From: Chloroflexota bacterium
GTDB taxonomy: Bacteria; Chloroflexota; Anaerolineae; Anaerolineales; Anaerolineaceae
Direction: 5' to 3'
Assembly (NCBI GenBank): GCA_012797815.1
Contig: JAAZOK010000172.1
Span: 1-64,000, forward strand
DNA: 64,000 nt
Below, piece after piece: positions 44,861-53,984 of the stretch. Position numbers and translations under genes: made by a program. The notes beneath the pieces are model-generated. The model saw only the letters and a program-made list of their open reading frames with translations. It was not told the origin of the DNA and ran no database searches. Positions within the stretch are counted from its first letter, which is position 1. Each line of letters opens with the position of its first letter.

Positions 44861-45733
44861 ATGACTATCACAAGCGAACAAAAAGAACGCATCTTGAAAC
44901 TGCAAAAAGAAGAACTTGACGGGCATTACACCTACCTCAAATTGGCTAAAGCGATAAAAGACGAGCACAACGCAAACGTGATCAAGAATATCGCCCAGGA
45001 TGAAATGAAGCACTACCAGATCTGGAAGCGTTATACAGAAAAAGATACAAATCCTAATAGACTGCGGATCAATTTTTATTATTGGTTATCCAAGATCCTG
45101 GGATTAACTTTTGGCATTAAATTGATGGAACGCGGGGAAGAGAAAGCACAGGCGAATTACGCAACATTGATCGACTCTATCCCCGAAGCCAAAGAGATCT
45201 TGGCTGAAGAAGAAAAACATGAAGATGAGTTGCTGGACATGCTGGATGAAGAAAGCCTTAAATATGCAGGTTCGGTCGTTCTTGGGTTAAACGATGCGCT
45301 GGTGGAACTGACCGGCTCTCTGGCAGGCCTGACCTTTGCCTTTCAAAACACCAAAGTCATTGCCCTGGCAGGCTTGATCACCGGTATCGCCGCCTCTTTC
45401 TCAATGGCGGCTTCGGAATATTTATCTTCTAAATCAGATGAAGATGGAAAGGTTCCGTTACGTTCAGCCATTTATACGGGCATCGCATACATCCTCACCG
45501 TGGCTATCCTGATTTTTCCCTACCTGATCGCCAAAAACTATATCATTGCCCTGTTATGGACAATTACAAATGCCATCCTGGTGATCGCGATCTTTAATTT
45601 CTACATTTCCGTTGCCAAAGACCTCGATTTCAAGAAACGTTTCCTGGAAATGTCCGCCATCAGTCTGGGTGTAGCTCTGTTCTCCTTTGTCATTGGGGAT
45701 GTCATCCGCAGAGTTTTTGGTATTAATGTATGA
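44861..45733 (+). CDS. Ferritin-like/VIT1 fusion iron transporter
   Basis: A 290-residue protein. Residues about 1-130 form a ferritin-like (erythrin) four-helix bundle with iron ligands in EELDGHYTYLKLA, DEMKHYQIW and EEEKHEDELLDML. Residues about 135-290 form the VIT1/CCC1 membrane domain with five helices (VLGLNDALVELTGSLAGL is the signature opening). Such fusions sense or bind iron in the cytosol and export it or manganese across the membrane. An ideal aaaggagg site precedes the ATG. It is likely a protection system against excess ferrous iron. Confidence 0.92.
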   Translation: MTITSEQKERILKLQKEELDGHYTYLKLAKAIKDEHNANVIKNIAQDEMKHYQIWKRYTEKDTNPNRLRINFYYWLSKILGLTFGIKLMERGEEKAQANYATLIDSIPEAKEILAEEEKHEDELLDMLDEESLKYAGSVVLGLNDALVELTGSLAGLTFAFQNTKVIALAGLITGIAASFSMAASEYLSSKSDEDGKVPLRSAIYTGIAYILTVAILIFPYLIAKNYIIALLWTITNAILVIAIFNFYISVAKDLDFKKRFLEMSAISLGVALFSFVIGDVIRRVFGINV

Positions 45734-45762
45734 TCATAATTACACAGAAAAGGAATCAATAA

Positions 45763-46695
45763 ATGAATAGCATTACAAAGAAAAGATTAACCCTGTTTTT
45801 AGTTTTTGCTTTTGGTATTTCTTGGATCACCGGGCTGGTCATTTACCTGACCGGGGGGTTGACCAACAGCCCTATTGTAATTGAGAGCGGTTCGATCTCA
45901 CTGGCTTATATATTGCTTGCCAGCGTCTACATGTGGGGTCCTGCTATCGCCAACATCCTCACCCGTTTCATCACCAAGGAAGGAAGAAGCGACCTCTATC
46001 TGAAACTAAACTTACGTAAAGATTGGCGTCATGTTCTGGCAGCCTGGGTAGGCACTCCTATCCTGGTACTGCTGGGGACAGCGCTTTTCTTCGCATTATT
46101 CCCTGATTATTACGATGCCGATTTCTCCGTATTACGGTCGCAGCTTGCTCTCAGTGGCGGGGATGCCAACACGACTGCCATCAATTCCCTCATTGTCATG
46201 CAGATTGGTTATGCGATCTTGATCTCGCCTATCTTGAACTTCATCAGCACCTTTGGGGAAGAATTCGGCTGGCGGGGTTATCTGCTGCCCAAATTGCTAC
46301 CACTTGGGAAACGAAAAGCTATCATCTTGCAGGGGGTCATTTGGGGTGTATGGCACTGGCCGATCATCTTAATGGGTTATAACTATGGCTTCGATTACCC
46401 CGGTAACCCCATTCTTGGACCGATTGCGATGGTCTGGTTCACTATTTTAGTGGGTATTTTCTTCGCATGGCTCTCCCTGAAAACAGAGAGCGTCTGGCCA
46501 GCCAATATCGCACATGGTGCTCTCAATGGGATCGCCTCATTGGGCGTGCTGTTCCTGATCCAGAGCCCACCTACTCTTCTCGGTCCTTATCCAACCGGTG
46601 TGATCGGTTCGATCCCGTTCTTGATCGTGGGTGTATTGATCATGCTATTTGGCTTTCCCAAAGAAAAGCCGGCGCCCGTGATCAGTGCAAATTGA
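45763..46695 (+). CDS. CPBP-family intramembrane metalloprotease
   Basis: A 310-residue membrane protein with about eight helices. The three CPBP (Abi) motifs are present: EEFGWRGYLLP (about residues 167-177), WGVWHWPIILMG, and NIAHGALNGI in the last third. Members cleave prenylated or membrane proteins, or act in bacteriocin self-immunity; this one has no bacteriocin genes around it. It begins 29 bases after the VIT gene and probably shares its transcript. Its last 14 bases overlap the convergent HAD gene. Confidence 0.9.
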   Translation: MNSITKKRLTLFLVFAFGISWITGLVIYLTGGLTNSPIVIESGSISLAYILLASVYMWGPAIANILTRFITKEGRSDLYLKLNLRKDWRHVLAAWVGTPILVLLGTALFFALFPDYYDADFSVLRSQLALSGGDANTTAINSLIVMQIGYAILISPILNFISTFGEEFGWRGYLLPKLLPLGKRKAIILQGVIWGVWHWPIILMGYNYGFDYPGNPILGPIAMVWFTILVGIFFAWLSLKTESVWPANIAHGALNGIASLGVLFLIQSPPTLLGPYPTGVIGSIPFLIVGVLIMLFGFPKEKPAPVISAN

Positions 46696-47497
46696 GATTT
46701 TCTATTAGAAAATCTGCCGGTCCCTCCTCATTATTAGAGGAGATCACATAATCTGCAGCAATTTTTAATGTAGGAGCAGCATTGCCAAGTGCTACTCCTA
46801 CACCCGCGTATTGGATCATTTCAAGATCGTTTTCTCCATCACCAAATGCGATGATCGATTCCATCGGGATGTCTAACATTTCCGCCACCTTCTTGAGAGC
46901 GGCTCCCTTACTGACACCTTCCGGATGGATCTCCAGTAGGATTGGCAGTGAAAAGCAAAGATCAATACCTTGCGGGATCTCTTTCTTTAAAATCTCGGCC
47001 ATTTCTTCCAGACAGCGACGATCATCACTGTGAATAAAGACGATCTTTAAAACATGATCCAGTTCCCCACCCAGATCCTGCCATTCCTCCACTATTCTTG
47101 GGGTAGGACCACCGTACCTTTCCAACGCATTATTAAAGATACCGCCGGCTTTGACCACTGTATCATTGACAAAGTACAGCATCATATCCATCTGCTGTCT
47201 ACTTCCCAATTCAAGCACACGCCTGGTTAGATCAGGGCGCAGTTCCTCATGCAACACTTCCCTGCCGTCGCGGTATTGTACCAAACAACCATTGACAAAG
47301 ATCAGAGGATCATCCATACCGAGTTCGTCTACAAGGGATTGCACAGCAGCCAGATTTTTTCCGGTTGCGATCATCACTTTGATACCGCGTGCTTGTAAAT
47401 CAAATATGGTTTGTTTGGTTTTGTACGTCAACTCTTGCTGATCTGTTAGCAGTGTATGGTCAACGTCAAAACAGACCAGACGGATATCGGATTTCAA
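46682..47497 (-). CDS. Cof-type HAD-superfamily sugar phosphatase
   Basis: A 271-residue hydrolase of the Cof/YidA subfamily (HAD IIB). Motif I is CFDVDHTLL (nucleophile Asp in residues about 9-17), motif II has MIATGKN, the IIB cap lies between about residues 85 and 190, and motif III/IV is GDGENDLEMIQYAGVGVALGNA. Such enzymes remove phosphate from sugar phosphates or cofactors; the substrate is open. It follows the HtrA protease gene by 28 bases on the same strand. Confidence 0.9.
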   Translation of the reverse strand: MKSDIRLVCFDVDHTLLTDQQELTYKTKQTIFDLQARGIKVMIATGKNLAAVQSLVDELGMDDPLIFVNGCLVQYRDGREVLHEELRPDLTRRVLELGSRQQMDMMLYFVNDTVVKAGGIFNNALERYGGPTPRIVEEWQDLGGELDHVLKIVFIHSDDRRCLEEMAEILKKEIPQGIDLCFSLPILLEIHPEGVSKGAALKKVAEMLDIPMESIIAFGDGENDLEMIQYAGVGVALGNAAPTLKIAADYVISSNNEEGPADFLIENLNLH

Positions 47498-47525
47498 TGG
47501 AATGAATTCTCAGCTTTCTGTTGAT

Positions 47526-48689
47526 CTAGTAAGTAGCTTCTGCCAGCACCACACTCGCGCTCATTTTTTGATTGTTTCGATAGAATTCGATCGTCACCTC
47601 ATCACCTGGTTGGTAAGCAAACAACGCATTCAGGTATGTGGTTTTCTCGGTGATATCGATATCACCGATGCGCGTTATGATATCCTGTACGTGCAAGCCA
47701 GCTTGTGCAGCGGGGCTCCCGGTTGTCACTTCCGTAACATAACCACCCCAATCAACCGGTAAATTATACCGCTTTGCAATCGAAGAATTGATATTCTGCA
47801 CACCCACACCAAAATACGGGCGTGCAAAATAACCCTTATTAATGATCTGATGGCTGATCAATTCCACTGTATCTGATGGAATGGCAAAGCCCAATCCTTC
47901 GGTTATCGCATTGCTGTAACTGCTGCTGCCGCGCACCACCAGCGTATTCACACCGATCACCTCTCCTGCCAGATTCACCAACGGTCCGCCGGAATTACCG
48001 CTGTTGATCGCCGCATCGGTTTGGATGAGATTTTCCATATTATAGCCATCGCCGGTATCCAATGTACGCCCGGTAGCACTGATAACCCCCACGGTAACGC
48101 TGTTACGAAAAGTACCCAGTGGGGAGCCGATGGCGATCACCGTTTCACCCGGTTTTAGATCCTCCGAATTCCCCAGAGAGGCAACTGCAGGCATACTGCC
48201 TTCCACCTTCAACACAGCCAGATCGGCATAGACATCCCGGCTTACCAGTTGCGCATCCAATTCAGTGCCGTCGCTCAACACAACATACAGGGAATTTGCA
48301 TTGGCATCCGTGATGACATGATTATTGGTAATGATATACCCTTCATCGGATACGATAAAACCGCTACCGCTCACCTGTGCGTCAGCAGTTCTGCCGAAAA
48401 TTGACTGGGTGCCGGGAATGGTACCGACTACCGTCACCACTGCCGGCTCGATCTGTTCCACGACCTGCGTGATAATCGTATCGATCTCGGATGTGGTCAC
48501 GGTAATGTTCTTGCTGACCACATGTACCTCTTCCGATTGCGGAGTTGCGGTGGCGGTAGCCATTTCGGTTGCACCGGCTTTTAAAGTAGCCGATACCATA
48601 GAACCACCGATGTACGCCCCCAGAAAACCGCTCAACCCTGCCACCACGATCAACAGTAGAACTATCCCGATTCGTTGTGAAGTTTTCAT
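47526..48689 (-). CDS. HtrA/DegP-like serine protease with PDZ domain
   Basis: A 387-residue envelope protease. An N-terminal signal anchor (about residues 7-30) precedes a low-complexity linker and the trypsin-like domain with catalytic triad H124 (IITNNHVITD), D156 (YADLAVLKV) and S233 (NSGNSGGPLVN). One PDZ domain follows (about residues 290-380, GSPAAQAGLHVQDIITRIG). It degrades or refolds damaged exported proteins under stress. It is membrane-anchored and faces outward. The gene is first of a pair with the HAD phosphatase. Confidence 0.95.
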   Translation of the reverse strand: MKTSQRIGIVLLLIVVAGLSGFLGAYIGGSMVSATLKAGATEMATATATPQSEEVHVVSKNITVTTSEIDTIITQVVEQIEPAVVTVVGTIPGTQSIFGRTADAQVSGSGFIVSDEGYIITNNHVITDANANSLYVVLSDGTELDAQLVSRDVYADLAVLKVEGSMPAVASLGNSEDLKPGETVIAIGSPLGTFRNSVTVGVISATGRTLDTGDGYNMENLIQTDAAINSGNSGGPLVNLAGEVIGVNTLVVRGSSSYSNAITEGLGFAIPSDTVELISHQIINKGYFARPYFGVGVQNINSSIAKRYNLPVDWGGYVTEVTTGSPAAQAGLHVQDIITRIGDIDITEKTTYLNALFAYQPGDEVTIEFYRNNQKMSASVVLAEATY

Positions 48690-48814
48690 TTACTCACCTG
48701 CCTCAATCATCTTCTATATAACTGCATGCTCAGTTTTCTATCATAGCCTAACTTATTTTTTAGATTTCTTCATGCGCCTGTGGATTGATTTAAACATACC
48801 CGATTTTAAACACA

Positions 48815-48859
48815 AGCGACCTGTTTTCGTCTTAATACTTTGTCAAAAAACAGGTCGCT
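48815..48859 (-). terminator. Terminator of the ATPase-TrkA operon
   Basis: A perfect 13-bp stem (48815-48827 with 48847-48859) with a 19-nt loop, 15 bases past the stop of the last TrkA-type gene on the minus strand. Confidence 0.75.
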
Positions 48860-48874
48860 CGGATTTGTTGCCAG

Positions 48875-49537
48875 TTACATATTCAATATTTTTTCCAATT
48901 GATCCATCTGCGCCGCATGCACCAGCGCGATCACCTCATCGCTCGCCTGCAAAATCAGAGAGCCATGCGGAATGAGAATGTCATCTTTCCGCAAGACAGC
49001 CAGGATCACACTATCTTGCGGTAATTTTGCCTGATCCAGGCGCTTTCCGACCAGACTGCTGGTTGGGGCAAGTTTTTCTTCCACAATGGAAAATTTTCCA
49101 CGGCGCAATTTCAGAAGTGTCATCATGTCACCCATAGACATCTCCTCCAAGATCAAATGCACCATCAGATCTGCCTGGTTCAATGCTACATCCACCCCCA
49201 TATCTTCCGTGAACATCCAATCATTCTTGGGGTTGTTCACTCGAGCGATGGTACGCGCCACGTTGAATTCGAAACGGGCAAGATTCGTTACCACCAGATT
49301 GGTCTCATCACTTCCCGTTACGGCAGCGACTACCTGCACTTTACGGATGCCCGCCGCTTCAAGCACCACCGGATCCGTACCGCTGCCAAGCAGCACCTGT
49401 TCTGCTCCGATCTCACGCTGAAGGCGCTCGATCTCCTCGCGTCGTTGTTCGATCACCTTTACCTCATGGTCTGCCGAAAGCAAATGCGACGCCAGGTATG
49501 TTCCAACCTTTCCACCACCAATGATCAATACTTTCAT
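48875..49537 (-). CDS. TrkA/RCK-domain potassium regulatory protein (second of pair)
   Basis: A 220-residue cytosolic protein with an N-terminal TrkA-N Rossmann fold (MKVLIIGGGKVGTYLASHLL, residues 1-20, then acidic E34-like in VKVIEQRREE) and a C-terminal TrkA-C domain (about residues 140-218). These proteins bind NAD(H) or ATP and gate potassium channels such as TrkH or KtrB. Neither channel gene is nearby; instead it follows a related RCK gene and a P-type ATPase in one operon, a point developed in the findings. Confidence 0.9.
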   Translation of the reverse strand: MKVLIIGGGKVGTYLASHLLSADHEVKVIEQRREEIERLQREIGAEQVLLGSGTDPVVLEAAGIRKVQVVAAVTGSDETNLVVTNLARFEFNVARTIARVNNPKNDWMFTEDMGVDVALNQADLMVHLILEEMSMGDMMTLLKLRRGKFSIVEEKLAPTSSLVGKRLDQAKLPQDSVILAVLRKDDILIPHGSLILQASDEVIALVHAAQMDQLEKILNM

Positions 49538-49552
49538 GTGAAACCTCCTGCC

Positions 49553-50197
49553 CTATTTCAACATTTCTTTTACGCGATCGGTCATTTCGGCTACCACTGC
49601 CAGATGCACCACATCGCCCATTTGCAACTGCTGGTTCGGATTGGCAAGCATGGTCTTTCCTTCCCGTGTGAGAGAAATGGGGTGTGCAACGTTGGGGATC
49701 TCTAACTGACCCAATTTCTTCCCTTCAAAAGCGGAGGTCATTTCGATTTCCGTGATCATCACATCACCGGAACCGATGCTCATCACCGTCTTTAGATGTG
49801 TGAAGGATAAGATCTCGGAAATACGGGCAGCGGCAATGGAGACCGGCGAAATGGTGGGGATGCCCAGGCGCCGGTAGATTTCTGCTTTCCTTGGATCATA
49901 AACACGCGCCACCACCTTCGGTATACGGAACACAAATTTCGCCATGCGGGCGGTGACCACATTAGCCTCATCACTGGCAGTAACCGCCACCAGCGCATCG
50001 GATATATCGATACCTGCCTGATTCAGCACATCTCTATCAAAACCGATGCCGACAACAGATTTTCCATGAAAGGTTTTGCCCAGATTTTCCAGGGCAACCG
50101 CATCCTTATCCACCACGGTTACCTGGTTCCCACGCTGGTCCAGTTCCCGGGCGATATTCGAACCCAGCCGCCCACACCCAATGACAATCACTTTCAT
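49553..50197 (-). CDS. TrkA/RCK-domain potassium regulatory protein (first of pair)
   Basis: A 214-residue paralogue of the next gene, with the Rossmann start MKVIVIGCGRLGSNIARELD and D32-like acidic position in VTVVDKDAVALENL, then a TrkA-C domain (about residues 130-212, ITEIEMTSAFEGKKLGQLEI). Its ATG overlaps the stop of the P-type ATPase gene by four bases, so translation of the two is coupled. The pair could form a hetero-octameric ring. Confidence 0.9.
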   Translation of the reverse strand: MKVIVIGCGRLGSNIARELDQRGNQVTVVDKDAVALENLGKTFHGKSVVGIGFDRDVLNQAGIDISDALVAVTASDEANVVTARMAKFVFRIPKVVARVYDPRKAEIYRRLGIPTISPVSIAAARISEILSFTHLKTVMSIGSGDVMITEIEMTSAFEGKKLGQLEIPNVAHPISLTREGKTMLANPNQQLQMGDVVHLAVVAEMTDRVKEMLK

Positions 50198-53049
50198 CGT
50201 TTACCTCCTTGGTCTGCTCTCTTGGGAGCCTTCTTCCATTGGATCATTTTGCGTACCTCGTCCGCGACCATCAACAGGGGCGACCAGGCAAAGAGAAATG
50301 GCCAGTAGCCGAGAGAAAAGCTTGCCGTCCCGATAAAACGGTGAAACAGTGGTACATAAACAATGGCTGCGATCACGATCAGTTCGGAAAGAATTCCGAT
50401 CCAAACCAGTTTGTTGTTGAGCCAGGGCATCCGGGTAATAGGTGTATTTTCTGCCCGTTGCGCAAAAAGATTGCCGATCTGGGTAGTCACTACTGCTGCC
50501 AGTGCCATAGCGGTGGCGGAGTGGTAGATTGCACCACTGGCGGGTAGGTTCAGCCATTGTCCGGCATATCCATTGGTCCAATAATAATAATAGAATGCTG
50601 CCATCACGGCAAAACTTTGCAGTGGGCCCAACAATAAATAAGCACGTCGCAACAATTTCGGAGTGATAACATGCTCATCTAAATTGCGGGGTGGCTGCTG
50701 CATGGTACCCGGTTCGGGTGGCTCTGCCCCCAACGCTAGAGCCGGGACAATGTCTGTGCCAAGATCAACCGCCAGAATGTGCATCACATTCAGTGCCAGT
50801 GGGATACGGGCTGCAGAAAAAGCATATAAAATGAAAGGCACTGCTTCGGGAGTGTTACTGGTAAAGATATAGGTGGTGAATTTCTTGATGTTGGCATAAA
50901 CAGCACGCCCCTCCTCAACCGCATTCACAATGGATGCAAAATTATCATCCATCAAGATCATGTCTGCCGCTTCTTTGGCAACATCACTGCCGGTGATTCC
51001 CATGGCAACTCCGATATTGGCACGCTTCAGGGCAGGAGCATCATTCACGCCATCTCCGGTAACCGCCACGATATTTCCCAGCTCCTGCAATGCCATGACC
51101 ACCCGCAGTTTGTGTTCCGGGGAGACCCTGGCAAAGATCACTTCTTTGGAAAAGGCAGCTTCCAATTCCTGATCGGAGAGCCGGTCCAGGTCAAATCCCG
51201 TAATGATGCGTGGATTAGCCGAATGGATAATGCCCACTCTGCGTGCGATGCTCTCGGCAGTCAATCCATAATCCCCGGTGATCATGATGACCCGAATGCC
51301 GGCTTGATTACATTTCTGAACCGCCATGCTGATCTCTTCACGCGGTGGATCCATCATGGCCACCAGCCCCAGAAAGATCAGGTCCTGCTCGACTTCATCC
51401 GCCAGCTGACCTTCCAATTCTTTCGGCAGATAGCGGATGGCGACAGCCAGCACCCGCAGCCCGTCACGTGCCATGGCATCGTTCTCCTCCATGGCAGCTT
51501 TTCTTATCTCAAGTGTCAATGGAATAACCCTGCCCGAATAATCAACCCGGGTGCACAGATCCAACAATTCTTTTGGAGCACCTTTGACAAAAGCCACCCG
51601 CGGGCTTTGGGAATACGCGCTGCGCTGATTGCCCGATTTATCTAGATGAATGGTTGACATACGCTTACGTCGTGAATCAAAGGGGTTCTCTAAAATACGG
51701 GGGTACTGTATTAATTCATCATCTTCGCTTATGCCTGCCTTAGCTGCCACAACTTTCAAAGCGGCTTCGGTCGGATCACCCAGGATATGCCAGTTCGTTT
51801 CATTGGCTTGCGGGGAGATAAGCCTGGCATTGTTGCATAAAAGGATCGCACGCAAAATTCCTCTCAGTGAACTCACTTCAACTGGGGTATCCCGGTGATC
51901 GAGACAGTAGAATTCTCCCAGCGGGTTATAGCCGATGCCACTCACCTCCACGGATGTGCCACATTTCCCCTGTGCGCCATGCTCGGATTCCGGCACCCAT
52001 AGGCGGCGCACCGTCATTTCATTCTGGGTTAAGGTACCCGTTTTATCGGTACAGATCACGGTAGTACAACCCAATGTTTCCACTGCCGATAGTTTCTTTA
52101 CCAGCGCGTTGCGTTTCGCCATCCGTTGAGTACCCATCGCCAATGCCAGTGTTACCGTGGGCAACAATCCTTCCGGAACAAAAGCGACGATCATTCCCAA
52201 CCCAAAAATAAAACTTTCCGCCAAATTAATCGGTGCCAGAAAATATGCCAGCACAAAGAAAATGGTGCCAACCAGCACGGCGATGATCGACACGGTTTTG
52301 GTGATGGATTGCATTTCGATCTGCAGCGGGCTCAATTCTTCTTTCATGGTCTGGGTGAGATGGGCGATCTTGCCAAATTCGGTTTGCATGGCGATTGCAT
52401 ACACAATACCCTTGGCAGTGCCGGCCGCCACACTCGTCCCGGCAAACACCAGGTTGGGTTGCTCGGTCACCGAAATTTCAGTTAACACCGATGCATCAGC
52501 ACTTTTGCCAACCGGACGAGATTCACCTGTCAATGTGGATTGGTCGACCCTGAAGGCAGCCTGTTCAACCAGGCGGCAATCTGCTGAAATCTTCTCCCCT
52601 TCCGCAAAAAGCACTACATCTCCCGGCACCAGCTCCTCTGCCAAAATCCTGGTTTCCTGCCCGTCCCGCAATACCCTGGTATAGGTTGGAAGCAATTTCC
52701 GCAGTTCTTCAGACGCTTTTTCGGCTCTGAATTCCTGCCAAAAACTAAAGGCACCGTTGATAATATTCACCAGCCAAACAGCCACTGCCAACTCGGGCAT
52801 ACGGGCGATGAACGCTACCATACCGCCCACCCATAGGAGGATTGCCATTAAATGGGTGAAATTGGCAACAAACTTTACCAGCAATGGCTTACGTTTTTCG
52901 GTTTGCAGCAGATTTTCCCCGTAGTTCTGCTGTCTTTCCAAGATCTCCTGCCGATTCAGTCCGTCAGGAGATGAATCTAAAAATGCAAACACTTCCCCCG
53001 TCTGTAGCGAGGCAAGTTTCATTCGATCGATACCCGATTCTTCGTTCAC
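50194..53049 (-). CDS. P-type cation ATPase, type IIC-like (Na+/K+-ATPase relative)
   Basis: A 951-residue ion pump. The actuator domain has TGES (residues 174-177), the phosphorylated aspartate is D335 in CTDKTGTLTQNEM, and the hinge reads TGDGVNDAPALKRANIG. Helix 4 carries PEGLLPTVTLAL (from 292) followed by AVETLGCTTVICTDKTG; helix 5-6 has SNTPEAVPFILYAF and ILAVDLGTDIVPALALG. These strings are nearer to Na+/K+-ATPases than to calcium pumps such as PacL. Coupling to two RCK proteins suggests transport of K+ or Na+. Alternatively it is a calcium pump mislabelled by my memory of these motifs. Confidence 0.9.
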   Translation of the reverse strand: MNEESGIDRMKLASLQTGEVFAFLDSSPDGLNRQEILERQQNYGENLLQTEKRKPLLVKFVANFTHLMAILLWVGGMVAFIARMPELAVAVWLVNIINGAFSFWQEFRAEKASEELRKLLPTYTRVLRDGQETRILAEELVPGDVVLFAEGEKISADCRLVEQAAFRVDQSTLTGESRPVGKSADASVLTEISVTEQPNLVFAGTSVAAGTAKGIVYAIAMQTEFGKIAHLTQTMKEELSPLQIEMQSITKTVSIIAVLVGTIFFVLAYFLAPINLAESFIFGLGMIVAFVPEGLLPTVTLALAMGTQRMAKRNALVKKLSAVETLGCTTVICTDKTGTLTQNEMTVRRLWVPESEHGAQGKCGTSVEVSGIGYNPLGEFYCLDHRDTPVEVSSLRGILRAILLCNNARLISPQANETNWHILGDPTEAALKVVAAKAGISEDDELIQYPRILENPFDSRRKRMSTIHLDKSGNQRSAYSQSPRVAFVKGAPKELLDLCTRVDYSGRVIPLTLEIRKAAMEENDAMARDGLRVLAVAIRYLPKELEGQLADEVEQDLIFLGLVAMMDPPREEISMAVQKCNQAGIRVIMITGDYGLTAESIARRVGIIHSANPRIITGFDLDRLSDQELEAAFSKEVIFARVSPEHKLRVVMALQELGNIVAVTGDGVNDAPALKRANIGVAMGITGSDVAKEAADMILMDDNFASIVNAVEEGRAVYANIKKFTTYIFTSNTPEAVPFILYAFSAARIPLALNVMHILAVDLGTDIVPALALGAEPPEPGTMQQPPRNLDEHVITPKLLRRAYLLLGPLQSFAVMAAFYYYYWTNGYAGQWLNLPASGAIYHSATAMALAAVVTTQIGNLFAQRAENTPITRMPWLNNKLVWIGILSELIVIAAIVYVPLFHRFIGTASFSLGYWPFLFAWSPLLMVADEVRKMIQWKKAPKRADQGGKR

Positions 53050-53146
53050 AGCTTCCTTATGGCTATTAATTTATCTTACAGTAAATGGATGATTGTTACA
53101 ACAGAAGAGGGATAATACTACGATTTCATGAAATGACAAGAGGGAT

Positions 53147-53887
53147 TTAACGATTAACGATGGACTCAACGAATTCGATCAAGCGCCGGTAATGCGATCC
53201 CTGCCAATAGATCTTGCCACAGTTCGTACATCGCGCAAAATCATGATAGTGGCTGCGTGTCCCCGGCAACAATTGATCTGCGATCGTTTCTTCGTCAACT
53301 GCATACAATAACCCATTGCAATTTACACAGCGGGTAAAAGGGTTCAATTGTTTTTCGAGTTGAAAGCGCCGTATCACTTCCAGGGTCTGTTCACGGGGAG
53401 CAAGCGAATAGATCAAACAGCCATGACTGATCTGCTTTCTCTTCAACAATCCACGATCCCGTGTGACACAGATCCTCTTTTCTTTCTCAGAGATCGCTGC
53501 CAGTTCGTCATCGGAATAATCATTGCGATACAACACATCCAGACCCAATAACCGTAAATAAGCTGCCAGTCGACCGAGATGGCAATCCAACACGAATGCA
53601 CACCCCCGCAGTGGGTCAGGACGAAGGTTTCCGATCGAGGTGATATCCAATGTCTCAAAAACGGGATAAATGCTTACCCGGTCACCCTGCTGCAATTGAT
53701 GAGAAAAATCAACGGAAACCCCGTTAACCAGAATCAGATCTATTTCTGTATGTGGTACACCGCAGGATTCGACCAAATGTTTTACCGTCTGTCCCGGCGG
53801 GAATTCCAGGTCAAACGAAACTGCTCTTCTTTCATAGGGGAGCAGATCATTTAATTCTGCATAAAAACGAAAACTTGCCCTGATCAT
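53147..53887 (-). CDS. Mut7-C RNase domain protein with N-terminal ubiquitin-like domain
   Basis: A 246-residue fusion. Residues about 1-85 are a ThiS/MoaD-like beta-grasp domain (GQTVKHLVESCGVPHTEID, VNGVSVDFSHQLQQGDRVSIYP) without a C-terminal Gly-Gly. Residues about 95-175 are the PIN-like Mut7-C domain (FVLDCHLGRLAAYLRLLG, RNDYSDDEL, CVTRDRGLL with acidic catalytic positions). A zinc ribbon with CVNC and CTNC follows. These proteins are predicted RNases. The ATG at 53887 is preferred over one six codons upstream. Confidence 0.9.
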   Translation of the reverse strand: MIRASFRFYAELNDLLPYERRAVSFDLEFPPGQTVKHLVESCGVPHTEIDLILVNGVSVDFSHQLQQGDRVSIYPVFETLDITSIGNLRPDPLRGCAFVLDCHLGRLAAYLRLLGLDVLYRNDYSDDELAAISEKEKRICVTRDRGLLKRKQISHGCLIYSLAPREQTLEVIRRFQLEKQLNPFTRCVNCNGLLYAVDEETIADQLLPGTRSHYHDFARCTNCGKIYWQGSHYRRLIEFVESIVNR

Positions 53888-53984
53888 ACGCTGTCCACTT
53901 TGCATGGATCTATGTTGATTATACGTTTTATCAGGGTAAAAAATGGTCGGCAGTGATAATTTCTATCGTCACAAGCAATAGAGA

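Noticed and set aside
44611-44892. 93-codon minus-strand frame with hydrophobic residues
   Set aside because: It runs through a strong hairpin, overlaps the start and ribosome site of the VIT gene, and shows no ribosome site or recognisable family; probably chance.
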